From Beroe forskalii (taxonomy: Eukaryota; Ctenophora; Nuda; Beroida; Beroidae): DNA of 64,000 nt. The position numbers and the translations under genes were made by a program. Where the stretch lies: the NCBI GenBank assembly GCA_011033025.1, contig WFMF01000029.1, forward strand, positions 372,001-436,000, read 5' to 3'. Below, one piece after another: positions 24,401 through 35,849 of the stretch; position 1 is the first letter of the stretch; every line of letters starts with the position of its first letter. Under the pieces are notes generated by a model that saw nothing but the letters and a program-made list of their open reading frames with translations, had not been told where the DNA came from and did no database searches.

Positions 24401-27400
24401 ATAAGTCAAAAATTTGCCAAAATCGATCAAAAACACTGATGTATAGTAAGGCAAAATGGTCAAAAATGGCCGAAAAATTGACTTACCCCGGAAGTCACAA
24501 ATCCAGTCAAACATTGTTTGGACTATCAAAAGAAGCTTGCATACCAGTTTAAGGTCATTCAGATGGAATTTGTGGCCTCTAGGGCAAAACCAAGCTGTCC
24601 CTTTGAATGTACAAGTCTTATAGTCTTATGAAAGTAATTCATCCCATAATGCCATATTTCCTCAGGAAATGGTCAAAATAGCCTTCCTAAGTCCTTATTA
24701 AACTATTCTTGGCCAGCTTGTTCAAAAATGCTTCAACAATCGATAAGTCAAAAATTTGCCAAAATCGATCAAAAACACTGATGTATAGTAAGGCAAAATG
24801 GTCAAAAATGGCCCAAAATTTGACTTTCCCCAGAAGTCACAAATCCAGTCAAACATTGTTTGGACTATCAAATGAAGCACGCATACCAATTTTTAGTTCA
24901 TTCGGATGGAATTTTTGGCTTCCAGAGCGAAACCAAGCTGTCCCTTTGAATGTACAAGTCTTATGACAGTAATTCATCCCGTAATGCCATATTTCCTCAG
25001 GAAATGGTCAAAATAGCCTTCCTAAGTCGTTATTAAACTTTTCTTGACCAGTTTGTTCAAAAATGCTAGAACATTCGATAAGTCAAAATTTGCCAAAAAT
25101 CGACCAAAAACACTGATGTATAGTAAGGCAAAATGGTCAAAATGGCCCAAAATTTGACTTTCCCAGAAGTCACAAATCCAGTCAAACATTGTTTGGACTA
25201 TCAAATGAAGCACGCATACCAATTTTTAGGTCATTCGGATGGAATTTTTGGCTTCCAGAGCGAAACCAAGCTGTCCCTTTGAATGTACAAGTCTTATGAA
25301 AGTAATTCATCCCATAATGCCATATTTCCTCAGGAAATGGTCAAAATAGCCTTCCTAAGTCCTTATTAAACGTTTCTTGACCAGTTTGTTCAAAAATGCT
25401 AGAACATTTGATAAGTCAAAATTTGCCAAAAATCGACCAAAAACACTGATGTATAGTAAGGCAAAATGGTCAAAAATGGCCCAAAATTTGACTTTCCCCA
25501 GAAGTCACAAATCCAGTCAAACATTGTTTGGACTATCAAATGAAGCACGCATACCAATTTTTAGGTCATTCGGATGGAATTTGTGGCCTCTAGGGCAAAA
25601 CCAAGCTGTCCCTTTGAATGTACAAGTCTTATGAAAGTAATTCATCCCATAATGCCATATTTCCTCAGGAAATGGTCAAAATAGCCTTCCTAAGTCCTTA
25701 TTAAACTATTCTTGACCAGCATGTTCAAAAATGCTTCAACAATCGATACGTCAAAAAATTGCCAAAATCGACCAAAAACACTGATGTAATAGTAAGGCAA
25801 AATGGTCAAAAATGGCCGAAAATTTGACTTACCCCGGAAGTCACATATCCAGTCAAACATTGTTTGGACTATCATAAGAAGCCTGCATACCAATTTTTAG
25901 GTCATTCGGATGGAATTTGTGGCCTCTAGGGCAAAACCAAGCTGTCCCTTAAGATGTACAAGTCTTATGACAGTAATTCATCCCATAATGCCACAAGAAA
26001 TGGTCAAAATAGCCTTCCTTAGTCCTTATTAAACTATTCTCGACCAGCTTGTTCAAAAATGCTTAGACAATCGATAAGTCAAAAATTTGCCAAAATCGAC
26101 CAAAAACACTGATGTATAGTAAGGCAAAATGGTCAAAAATGGCCGAAAATTTGATTTACCCCGGAAGTCACAAATCCAGTCAAACATTGTTTGGACTATC
26201 TAAAGAAGCTTGCATACCAATTTTTAGGTCATTCGGATGGAATTTGTGGCCTCTAGGGCAAAACCAAGCTGTCCCTTTGAATGTACAAGTCTTATGATAG
26301 TAATTCATCCCATAATGCCATATTTCCTCAGGAAATGGTCAAAATAGCCTTCCTAAGTCCTTATTAAACTATTCTTGACCAGCTTGTTCAAAAATGCTTC
26401 AACAATCGATACGTCAAAAATTTGCCAAAATCGACCAAAAACACTGATGTATAGTTAGGCAAAATGGTCAAAAATGGCCGAAAATTTGACTTTCTCTGAG
26501 AGTCGTAAATCCAGTCAAACATTGTTTGGACTATCAAAAGAAGCTTGCATAACAATTTTTAGGTCATTCGGATGGAATTTGTGGCCTCTAGGGCAAAACC
26601 AAGCTGTCCCGTTGAATGTACAAGTCTTATGAAAGTAATTCATCCCATAATACCATATTTCCTCAGGAAATGGCCAAAATAGCCTTCCTAGGTCATTATT
26701 AAACTATTCTTAACCAGCTTGTTCAAAAATGCTTCAACAAACGATAAGTCAAAAAATTGCCAAAATCGTCCAAAAACACTGATGTATAGTAAGGCAAAAT
26801 GGTCAAAAATGGCCCAAAATTTGACTTTCCTCAGAAGTCACAAATCCAGTCAAACATTGTTTGGACTATCAAATGAAGCACGCATACCAATTTTTAGGTC
26901 ATTCAGATGGAATTTGTGGCCTCTAGGGCAAAACCAAGCTGTCCCGTTGAATGTACAAGTCTTATGAAAGTAATTCATCCCATAATACCATATTTCCTCA
27001 GGAAATGGCCAAAATAGCCTTCCTTAGTGATTATGAAACTTTTCTTGTCCAGTTTGTTCAAAAATGCTTGAACATTCGATAAGTCAAAAATTTGCCAAAA
27101 ATTGACCAAAAACACTGATGTATAGTAAGGCAAAATGGTCAAAAATGGCCGAAAATTTGACTTTCTCTGAGAGTCGTAAATCCAGTCAAACATTGTTTGT
27201 ACTATCAAAAGAAGCACACATACCAATTTTTAGGTCATTCGGGTGGAATTTTTGGCCTCTAGGGCAAAACCAAGCTGCCCCTTTGAATGTACAAGTCTTA
27301 TAGTCTTATGAAAGTAATTCATCCCATAATGCCATATTTCCTCAGGAAATGGTCAAAATAGCCTTCCTAAGTCCTTATTAAACTATTCTTGACCAGCATG

Positions 27401-30400
27401 TTCAAAAATGCTTCAACAATCGATACGTCAAAAAATTGCCAAAATCGACCAAAAACACTGATGTATAGTAAGGCAAAATGGTCAAAAATGGCCGAAAATT
27501 TGACTTACCCCGGAAGTCACAAATCCAGTCAAACATTGTTTGGACTATCATAAGAAGCTTGCATACCAATTTTTAGGTCATTCGGATGGAATTTGTGGCC
27601 TCTAGGGCAAAACCAAGCTGTCCCTTAAGATGTACAAGTCTTATGACAGTAATTCATCCCATAATGCCATATTTCCACAGGAAATGGTCAAAATAGCCTT
27701 CCTTAGTCCTTATTAAACTATTCTTGACCAGCTTGTTCAAAAATTCTTAGACAATCGATAAGTCAAAAATTTGCCAAAATCGACCAAAAACAATGATGTA
27801 TAGTAAGGCAAAATGGTCAAAAATAGCCGAAAATTTGATTTACCCCGGAAGTCACAAATCCAGTCAAACATTGTTTGGACTATCAAAAGAAGCTTGCATA
27901 CCAATTTTTAGGTCATTCGGATGGAATTTGTGGCCTCTAGGGCAAAACCAAGCTGTCCCTTTGAATGTACAAGTCTTATGAAAGTAATTCATCCCATAGT
28001 GCCATATTTCCTCAGGAAATGGTCAAAATAGCCTTCCTAAGTCCTTATTAAACTATTCTTGACCAGCATGTTCAAAAATGCTTCAACAATCGATACGTCA
28101 AAAAATTGCCAAAATCAACCAAAAACACTGATGTATAGTAAGGCAAAATGGTCAAAAATGGCCGAAAAATTGACTTTTTCTGAGAGTCGTAAATCCAGTC
28201 AAACATTGTTTGGACTATCAAAAGAAGCTTGCATACCAATTTTTAGGTCATTCAGATGGAATTTGTGGGCTCTAGAGCAAAACCAAGCTGTCCCTTTTAA
28301 TGTACAAGTCTTATGATAGTTATTCGTCCCATAATGCCATATTTCCTCAGGAAATGGTCCTTATTTAACTACTAGCAAACACACAGCTCACTCGGTGCTG
28401 CTACGCAGCACCTCGTTTCCAAGCTTTAAATACTGCCATTCGAATGGATTGGATACTTTTTACCGCATCAAAAATTCCAATTAGATCAAAAGTCAAAAGT
28501 TATGAGCAAAAAATCAAATATTCAAAAAAACTGAATGAAGGAGCAGAGTTGAAAATAGATCGAATTCGTCGGTTAGTCTTAGACGTGCTAAACCATGTGA
28601 GTTTTGTTCCAGCGTTCCGTTTTGATTGCAAATTGATGTTAATTCTGACAACTGATTCTCATACTGACACTGACATAGGATAATATTGTTTTGTTCACAG
28701 GCCAGGAACTGTCTTTGAAATCGGCTACACCTACATTCGACTAAATTGAATTGTGCACACCTTGCAACCTTAACGGTTAATTTCACAACTGCAGTTACTA
28801 CTGTTTTCACCGACGAAACTTTGATTATCGACCAACCTCTGCTACAATGAAAGCATTCCATCTGAAATATCCTCCATTATTAAGTTATGCCCCTTCCCCA
28901 TTTTGAGATCTTGAGTTTGAAGTTAAGAGAACACACAAATTTTCAAAAACTACAGCACAGCATTTAACAGTGGTAGCATAATAGAAAGCACTCGCATAGA
29001 ACTGATCATAATCTGCACGTGCAGAATATCTGTATCCATAGCAACGGCGCGACTTAGCCCAGCTAAGCTTTCATTTTTCTTGATATTTTCTTGGCAAGCT
29101 CAAATTTAAACTGTGCGCCCGCACAGACATACATTATTCACGTGCTCTTACGAAATTATATAAAAGACTAGCAGGCCCGTTGGGCCTGTATATACACAGC
29201 TCACTCGGCGCTGCTACGCAGCACATCGTTCGCAAATTTCAAATCAACTAAATAATTTTTACCGCATCAAAAAATTCCAGTCATCAAAAGTTACGAATCT
29301 CCGAAATCTAAACAGCATTAAACAGAAATGAACGCGCGCGCAATTAATCTGCACGTGCACTTTTCCCTTTTTTCTCGCGCGTTGCCATGGGGCGTGACGT
29401 ACGGAGAACATACACAATCTGCGACTTTATAAGTAAGATACAAAATCTGAAGGAATAAGGGAATACTTCGTGATCTTATGGAATTAGGGAAAAATACAAG
29501 ATCTGAGGTATTTCGGGAATCATACATGGAAATAAGGAATTATGGATGGAATCATGCAAACACGGAATACCACAGATTAAAAACGGAATTACGAACGGAC
29601 ATAATGATGAAATTTAATGCCCATCGGCCATTTCCCAAATAATGATATCTTTAACATAAAATGAATTCACACGTGAATAATGCGGGTAGCTTGCCAAGTA
29701 AATATTTCGCGCCGTTATATGGATACAGATATTCTGCGTGCGCATGTTCTTTACGGTTTAATGCTGTTTTTGATTTCGGAGCTTTTTGGTGTGATTAAAA
29801 TTTTTGATGCGGTAAAAATAATTTAGTTGATTTGAGTTGCGGGGTTGAATTTGCGAACGAGGTGCTAAAATGAATTCTGCCAGATAATAATCGAATCATT
29901 AAAATGATAATCATATCTGAATAATAGTGTGCACCATTAAAATTGAGCCCAACGGGCCTAAATATAATATAATATAAGAGAAACGACCAGTGTATACCTT
30001 TCGATGTTGAGGTTCCCAGGCCGCTGGAAAATATTGGCCAATCGCGCCGTTGCTATGGACTTCTGAAAAGATAACAATCCATTACGTCTACATTTTAGGT
30101 TAAATTGAAAATCGCACGATTCTTTATGGAAATTTTTTAAGGCTAAAGCATCGATCTTTTGGAACTGTTGAATTAATGGTGTGATTACTTTCTTGTTTTT
30201 AAAATTTTTTTGTCGACTTAAAAGAATTTGAAAGAAATTTGATTTGCAAAAAAAATCAATGATATAAATTCCATTTTTGAATTGTTCTGAATAATTGAAT
30301 ATGAAAATATATATAGAAAGGTGCTGCCATTTTAAAAAACTGGAAACAGATACTTTGGTTAAGATAAAACTTTATAGGTAGCATTTGATTTCAGTTAAAT

Positions 30401-30815
30401 TTTAATATAAACAGAAAAGAAAAAATAATTGAATTGGATGGGAATTTCCTAATGCATTGAATACTGGCCCAACGGGCCTGCTAGTAATATAATAATTTCT
30501 GACCAGTGTATACCTTTCGATGTTGAGGTTCCCAGGCCGCTCAAAATATTGGCCAATCCTGCACCAGAAGCTTCATCTTCACTTTCTGAAAAATAACAAT
30601 CCATTGGAGAATTACATTGAGTTAAATGTCGAAAATCGCACGAAAGAAGATGGAAATTTTTAAGCGCTAAAACATCGATCTTTTCGAACTGTTGAAGTAA
30701 TTTATTAACCTTGATCACTTTCTTGTAGTGAATCTGCAGTCTTTTTGTCGACTTGTTCCAAGAATGCTTCTGCCTGATTAGCCAAGTCAGTCAATGATAA
30801 ACTCCATTTTGACAT
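12149..30815 (-). CDS. GOLGA5: golgin-84 (GOLGA5) orthologue, complete, 17 exons
   Basis: A tail-anchored Golgi coiled-coil tether; in the family it captures retrograde COPI vesicles and binds Rab1. Exons, 5' to 3' on the minus strand: 30710-30815, 30514-30585, 19792-19911, 19478-19590, 19201-19338, 18470-18542, 18130-18263, 17742-17851, 17543-17636, 16569-16666, 13751-13817, 13491-13595, 13154-13306, 12853-12970, 12631-12724, 12410-12473, 12149-12208. The total is 1719 nt, 572 residues plus stop (human is about 731). The start MSKWSLSLTDLANQAEAF matches the family N-terminus, including the amphipathic DLANQAEAFLEQVD. Next come an acidic Ser-rich linker and a long coiled coil (AKDTQIGVLKVRLAEAD, DYKDRATRVLQ). 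The C-terminus has the family block IRLGVFLRRYPHAR, one membrane helix (LMVIGYMLLLHSWVMVVLL) and TYTPEVH. Junction phases agree; the acceptor of exon 13154-13306 is a choice, because the stronger upstream AG at 13327-13328 would break frame. Confidence 0.9.
13920..16135 (+). repeat. 44-bp minisatellite with higher-order structure in a GOLGA5 intron
   Basis: About 48 units of GGTCATCACTCGTCAAGGAA plus GGCGTGGTAGGAGCAGGAGGGGCT fill most of the intron between exons 13751-13817 and 16569-16666. Variant units recur in order: the TAAGATGGGCTGGTCAGTGG variant at about 14626 reappears at about 15371, giving a higher-order period near 745 bp. Purine/pyrimidine strand bias is strong. ORFs here are repeat artefacts. 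Confidence 0.93.
16197..16345 (+). repeat. short degenerate repeat with TACGTCACACT units
   Basis: Units of CTTGACACCACTTTACGT and CATTCCTGTACGTCACACTA recur about three times next to the 44-bp minisatellite, in the same GOLGA5 intron. Confidence 0.6.
16667..17542. other. GOLGA5 intron, nothing recognised
   Basis: 876 bases between two GOLGA5 exons. No ORF, repeat array or structured RNA was recognised. Confidence 0.5.
18671..19033. mobile_element. MITE-like element with about 57-bp inverted ends
   Basis: TTGATGAGTAATTGATTTAT and onward to GTACAGGTACAAAACTAA at 18671-18726 is the reverse complement of 18978-19033. The core is AT-rich without an ORF. It sits in the GOLGA5 intron between exons 18470-18542 and 19201-19338. 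Both flanks contain CATCATTTAATG (about 18657 and 19077), but spacing does not allow a clean target-site call. Confidence 0.7.
19970..23310. mobile_element. 3.3-kb fold-back element with MULE transposase relics
   Basis: Termini TACTCCAGTAGCTGAGGGCT and its reverse complement mark a very long inverted repeat: about 19970-21190 pairs with 22010-23310 at high identity, leaving a core of about 0.8 kb. Each arm carries a damaged coding block (about 20940-21150; mirrored 22130-22345). In shifting frames it shows DDTCKSSHDLYS, LFTIHGYFPDELPF, FFYGLL and GKTTTLFKQLF, the order of motifs expected in a Mutator-like transposase catalytic core. It interrupts a copy of the satellite at CCATAT/TTCCTC; only TAT is duplicated, not the 9 bp typical of MULEs. 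Long-arm MULEs such as Drosophila FB/NOF are the nearest known parallel. Location: GOLGA5 intron 2. Confidence 0.78.
23311..28371 (+). repeat. roughly 335-bp satellite array, 15 copies, in GOLGA5 intron 2
   Basis: The phrase GATGTATAGTAAGGCAAAAT recurs at a mean spacing near 335 bp (about 23433, 23769, 24101, 24439, 24779, 25116 and on to 28129). A partial unit at about 19930-19969 shows the array once continued left of the fold-back element. Many units keep an ORF of 61-85 codons (MYSKAKWSKMAENLT to PLNVQVL-stop), but others are broken by indels and no start or splice context is conserved. I treat it as a satellite rather than a gene family. Confidence 0.92.
28372..29167 (-). mobile_element. 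Helitron-like fragment, 3' terminus at 28372
   Basis: On the minus strand a perfect hairpin (GGTGCTGC, TAC-type loop, GCAGCACC; 28394-28412) is followed about 18 bases later by CTAG (28372-28375) and then T. A hairpin just upstream of CTRR followed by T is the Helitron 3' signature. The far boundary is not seen and there is no Rep/Hel coding. It abuts the right edge of the satellite array. Confidence 0.5.
29168..29967. mobile_element. Helitron-like element with inverted copies of its end
   Basis: Left end ACTAGCAGGCCCGTTGGGCC (CTAG at 29168-29171, hairpin 29174-29186) is followed by a second stem-loop (GGCGCTGCTACGCAGCAC). Inner sequence 29215-29340 recurs inverted at about 29700-29880 (ACCGCATCAAAAAATTCC against its complement). 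The right side has CCCAACGGGCCT near 29953 with a degraded CTRR. The same hairpin plus an intact CTAG occurs at 30466-30484. Non-autonomous; no helicase. Confidence 0.5.
29985..30484 (-). pseudogene. decayed tandem copy of GOLGA5 exons 1-2
   Basis: The block from GACCAGTGTATACCTTTCG at about 29985 repeats the block at about 30502 with a period of about 515 bp. It contains a copy of exon 2 (30003-30060) with an inserted base that changes frame, and a copy of exon 1 (about 30210-30290) in which the coding identity and the ATG context are lost. It lies downstream of the intact exons in gene direction, inside intron 2, and ends in a Helitron-like hairpin plus CTAG (30466-30484). Confidence 0.7.
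30710..30815 (-). CDS. GOLGA5: GOLGA5 exon 1 with start codon
   Basis: ATG at 30813-30815 on the minus strand opens MSKWSLSLTDLANQAEAF, then LEQVDKKTADSLQESDQ, with a donor (GTTAAT) after base 30710. The hydrophobic pattern resembles the vertebrate start (MSW..DLAGKAEDLLNRVD). The next exon, 30514-30585 (SEDEASGAGLANILSGLG), joins in phase. A decayed copy of both exons lies at about 29985-30465. Confidence 0.85.
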
Positions 30816-32056
30816 TGTTCTGAATAATTGAATATGAAAATTATGATAGAAAGGTGCTGCCATTTAAAATATGAAACAGATACTTTGGTGACATTTCCTA
30901 AATTATAGGTAGCCTGATTTCAGTCAGATAAGGATCAATAATATTATAATGGATGGAGTATTTCCTAATGCATTGAATACTGGTGTAGTTCAGGCTGAGT
31001 CAAATTGTCACCAACCCCCTCTTCGATATCTTTGTGCTAAGATTACTTCATTAATCAATATTCAATAATCATGGGTGATTTCATTGTTCAACTGAGCCTA
31101 TGAAACGTCTTCCATTTGTGGTTTTAATATTGATATATAAAGCTTTTATCTTTATACCTAATGATTATTGATAATCGTGCTTGCAGCAAGCAACTATAAG
31201 CTCTATAGATAAGACATTGGACTTCAGTTAGTTTAATGAATCCTGTGATAGTTGTAAGGATTTCAGGGATAATAGGTTCTACATATCATTTATCATCTAG
31301 TCATCTTAAATCGACGGTTTCCCTTTCTTTGTCATTAGTCGATCCAGCTTAAGAAAAGGCTTTGGTGCCGTTTAGACTGTGTGAAATTGGTGTGAAATCA
31401 GCCCCCCTCTTCCCTTTCTTTGGGCTGAGATTGCTTCATTAATCAATATTCAATAAGCATGGGTGATTTCATTGTTTAACTGAGCCTATGAAATCTCTTC
31501 CATTTGTGGTTTTAATATTGATATATATAAAGATTTCACCGTTATACCCAATGATAATTTATAATCGTGCTGGCAGCTAGCACCTATAAGCTTCAGTTTA
31601 ATGAATCATGTGATTGATGTAAGGATTTCAGGGATAATAGGTTCTACACATCATTGATCATCTAGCCATCTTTGATCCAGGGTGAACTTTTATTTTTCAT
31701 TTGTCTATTGTTTGATCCTGCTTGAGAAAAGGCTTTGCTATGTATCATTCATCATTTCCAGCAAATCATTGTCCCTCTATGAAATCATGACATTTTATGG
31801 AATTGACTGTTAACTGTGCTGGTCTTCATTGGCTGACAAGTAGCACATGCTATTTCTGTCTTTCAAAACTCTAATATCATAAAATGTTTTCAACTTGCTC
31901 CCTAAATTACTTTTGAATGTTGATGTACATTGCTGATTGATTTACCACAGTCCACACTCCACACCCTATCACCTTTTCCTTATAGATTGATTCTAAACAT
32001 AATGCCCATGTCATATGTTTGATTATATTTACAGTATCAAGTTGTTGTCCATACAG

Positions 32057-33372
32057 ATGGCTAGGTTTATGGACATCATTATTCTGTTCCTGATTCCAAT
32101 GCAAAGATCTAAAGGTAACTTTCCATATTTTTATCTTAATGATTTTACTTCTATAGTTCTATTCCTGAGTATCCAACAGTTATAAATAAAGACCAAAGAC
32201 AGGAATCCAAGGATCCAAGACAAAGCTGAGTGAACCATAGGCTTGAGATACCAAGGTATCTCTCACCCTTACCTCAGCATGAAGGGCAGGGAATTCAACC
32301 TGGGATCTTATGATCATGAGCCAGACATGATAGCATTAGACAAATATTTATTGAGTTGAAACCAATAACTGTTGATCACTCTTAAGTTCAATGACATCTA
32401 AAGGCAAACATATGAACAGTTAGAATTTACAATGTAACATTTTTGAAAGTTAGTGTACAGTACCAAAGAATCTAGATCTTAGGTAACACTGTATATCCAG
32501 ATCATCACTTCTGGAATTAAATCTAGAAACATTCAAATTCATGACCAACGTTTGATTTTCAACAGGATCGGAGGCAATTTGGGCACATCTGTGGAAAGGT
32601 GGCTGCCCTGAAAATAGGCAATGCCGCATATCTGCCAGCCCTGGTACTTCAGTAGCAGGCTGTGAAGTAAAATGTCGACAAGTCAAAGGGTGTGCAGTAT
32701 TTTTTGTTCAGGAGACCCCAGACTTCTTGTGCTCTTTTCACAAGAAAGATGCGATCAGTATCTGTACTAGAGGCATCAATGCAGACATTTGGACAGCATA
32801 TGCCCTCTATGAATATTTGGGAGGTAAGTGACTTTGGCTGAGTAGACTTTAGTTACAGTATTCATTATTCAGATTAACTGGAAAATTAGGATCTAATAGA
32901 CAATATTTGAAAATCTGGAACTTTGATGGCAATAGTTTTCTTAGGCCACTCATATTTTTTCCATGAATATCTGTATAACAGAGCACCTGGTCAATATCAT
33001 TATCCTCAAGACCTTAACACACTTGAATAGTACCAGAATAGACACATGAAACAGTGAAACGTTCAGTACACAGAGAATCACATCCACTTTATGTGAGCTC
33101 AAACTTTCTGTCTGCAGGTGTTTCAGTTTCTGCCCCAGATCAGTTCTTGCTAAGTGCAAAATTTAGAATTTCAAATTTCAAATAACTAAGATATGTTTTA
33201 AGATCAAAACAGATAGTCAGATTCCAAAAAATCTTGACATGGACAGTCGACAGGTCACAAGCTTTTTCTGCCATCTATCTACTCTGGCAAAGGTGAAGTC
33301 CTAATGTGGAATATTGGATCATGTGCACAAGAGTACGGTGGGATTGACGAAACATCGAAATTTCGACGATGA
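32057..33372 (+). CDS. small secreted PAN/apple-like protein, copy 1 (3 exons, 144 aa)
   Basis: Exons 32057-32114, 32566-32823, 33254-33372, all phase 1 junctions, give 435 nt. Exon 1 is a signal peptide (MARFMDIIILFLIPMQRS). Exon 2 holds seven cysteines in a PAN/apple-like layout: GGCPENRQCR, GCEVKCRQVKGC with AVFFV, then CSFHKK and ISICTRG, ending WTAYALYEYLG. Exon 3 adds a short tail with one more Cys (WNIGSCAQEYGG) and TGA at 33370-33372. PAN domains bind proteins or glycans outside the cell; the ligand is unknown. The acceptor-plus-phase logic for exon 3 is good but unproven. Copy 2 has the same first two exons, supporting the model. Confidence 0.68.
32265..32345 (-). repeat. tRNA-like SINE relic, unit 1
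   Basis: On the minus strand GGCTCATGATCATAAGATCC plus CAGGTTGAATTCCCTGCC resembles the 3' half of a tRNA with a B-box-like GGTTGAATTCC. A sister copy is at 34720-34800 in the next segmental unit. The acceptor stem is not closed, so this is not a functional tRNA. Confidence 0.35.
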
Positions 33373-34513
33373 TATTTGAGAAGGATAAGTTGATAATCTC
33401 AAATTTGATTGTATGAAAAAGTGTTGTAGAGTATAAAAGTTTAAAAAGGTGCTGCCATTTAAATAAAACAGCTATTTTGGTGTTATTTAGTATGATCTCA
33501 GGTAGTCTGATCTCAATTGGATACATAACATTATCAGAAAAGGACAATATAATGGATGGATCATTTCCTGATGCATTGGATACTGGTGCCCTTTAGACAG
33601 TGTGAAATTGTTGTGAAATCAGCCCCCCTCTTCCCTTTCTTTGTGCTGAGATTACTTCATTAATCATTAGGCATTCCATTGTTCCACTAAGTCTATGACA
33701 TCTCTTCCATTTGCAGTTTGAATATTGATATATATGAAGATTTTACCTTTATACCTAATGATTATTTATAATCGTGCTGGCAGCTAGCACCTATAAGCTT
33801 CAGTTTAATGAATCATGTGATTGATGTAAGGATTTCAGGGATAATAGGTTCTACACATCATTGATCATCTAGCCATCTTTGATCCAGGGTGAACTTTTAT
33901 TTTTCATTAGTCTATTGTTTGATCTAGCTTAGAAAAGGCTTTGCTATGTATCATTCATCATTTCCAGCAAATCATTGTGGCAGTGTCCCTCTATGATACC
34001 ATGGCATTTTATGGAGCTGACTGTTAACTGTGCTGGTCGTCATGGGCTGACATCTAGCACACATACTATTTCTGTCTTTCAAACACTCTCATATTATAAG
34101 ATTATAAAATGTTTTTAACTTGTTCCCTAAATTACTTTTAAATGTTGATGTACGTTGCTTATTGATTTACCACAGTCTACACCCTATTACATTTTCCTTA
34201 TAGTTTGATTCTAAACATAATTGAGAACCATGATCACTTTCCAAGATAGTTTTAATACTATATTTTCATGTGAATGATATTAGCATAGTTGGGACAAATT
34301 ATGAGACAATGCTTGCATACTATGTCCAGGAGAAATTTAAATTCATTTGTTTTCATTGACTTGTCTGTGAAGCTTCAAATGCTTCCCCCTCATGGCCAAA
34401 TCCCCTAAATTTGCATTTATAAGTACTTTACAAAATTCCCATGTACTAATGTAATACAATGCCCATGTCATATGTTTGATTATATTTACAGTATCAAGTT
34501 GCTATCCATACAG

Positions 34514-35849
34514 ATGGCTAGGTTCACTGACATCATTATTCTGTTACTGATTCCAATGCAATTGCAAAGATCTGAAGGTAACTTTCCATATTTTTATCCT
34601 TATGATATTTCTTCTATTCCTGAGGATCCAAAAGTTATAAGGCCAAAGACAGGAATTCAAGGATCCAAGTAAACTAAGCTGAGTGAACCATAGGCTTGAG
34701 ATACCAAGTTATCCCTCACCCTTACCTCAGCATGAATGGCAGGGTATTGAACCTGGGATCTTATGATCATGAGCCAGACATGATAACATTATACAAATAT
34801 TTAATAAGTTGAAACCAATAACTGTTGATCACTGTCTAGTTTACTGATTCGCCCTTAAGTTCAATGACATCTAATTATCATATGACCAGTTAGAATTTAC
34901 TATTATGTAAAATTTTTGAAAGTTAGTGTGTACCAAAGAATCTAGGTTGTAGGTAACCCATATCCAGATCATTACATCTGGAATTAAATCTATAAATATT
35001 CAAATTCATGTCCAATGTTTGATTTTGAACAGGATCGGAGGCAATTTGGGCACATCTTTGGAAAGGTGGCTGCCCTGAATATGAACAGTGCCGCATATCT
35101 GCCAGCTCTGGTACTTCAGTAGCAGACTGTGAAGTAAAGTGTCGACAAGTTGAAGGGTGTGCAGTATTTTTTGTGAGGGTCCCAGATTCCAGGTGCTCTT
35201 TTCACAAGAAAGAAGCAATCAGTACTTGTAGTAGGGGCACCAATGCAGATATTTGGACAGCATATGCCCTCTATGAATATTTTGGAGGTATGTGATTTTG
35301 GTTGAGTAGACTTTAGTTGCAATATTCACCTAAGTAAGTTAAGAAAGTAGGAAGGATCTTATGGATCTAGTATCTAAAGCAAAGACAATATATAAAAATA
35401 TGAAACTTGTGGTTTTATGATTCTTTGATGGCTATAGTTTCCTTTGGCCACTCATTGTTTTTCTTCTTAAATATCTGTATAACCGAGCACCTGGTCAATA
35501 TCATTATCCTCAAGACCTCAACACACTTGAATAGTTCCAGCATAGACATATGAAACAGTGAAATGCTCAGTACACAGAGCCACAGAGCATCACTTCCACT
35601 TTGTGTGAGCTCAAACTTTCTGTCTGCAGGTGTTTCAGTTTCTGCCCCAGATCAGTTCTTGCTAAGTGCAAAATTTCAAATTTCAAATTTCAAATAACTT
35701 AGATATGTTATAAGATCAAAACAGATAGTCAGATTCCAAAAATCTCGACATAGACAGACGAGTCGACAGGTCACAAGCATTCAAATAAAACAAATAAGTT
35801 AATAAAACAAATAAGTTTATATTTAGTAGCACATTACACCATAATTTGA
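34514..35849 (+). CDS. PAN/apple-like protein, copy 2 (tail altered by insertion)
   Basis: Exon 1 34514-34577 (signal peptide MARFTDIIILLLIPMQLQRS) and exon 2 35033-35287 (PAN-like, seven Cys: GGCPEYEQCR, DCEVKCRQVEGC, RCSFHKK, STCSRG) are intact and in phase. Exon 3 starts at the conserved acceptor (35770), but after four codons an insertion of about 870 bp interrupts the copy-1 tail. Reading on gives 25 unrelated codons to TGA at 35847-35849. The old tail resumes near 36656 and has its own stop (GAGTAG where copy 1 has GAGTAC). It may still be functional if the tail is dispensable. Confidence 0.6.
34720..34800 (-). repeat. tRNA-like SINE relic, unit 2
   Basis: Same segment in the second PAN unit, with a better B box (GGTTCAATACC) and GGCTCATGATCATAAGATCC. 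It was copied with the segmental duplication. Confidence 0.35.

Noticed and set aside
23437-28316. Repeated 61-85-codon ORFs as a tandem gene family
   Set aside because: They follow the satellite period, lack a conserved start or splice context, and several units carry indels.
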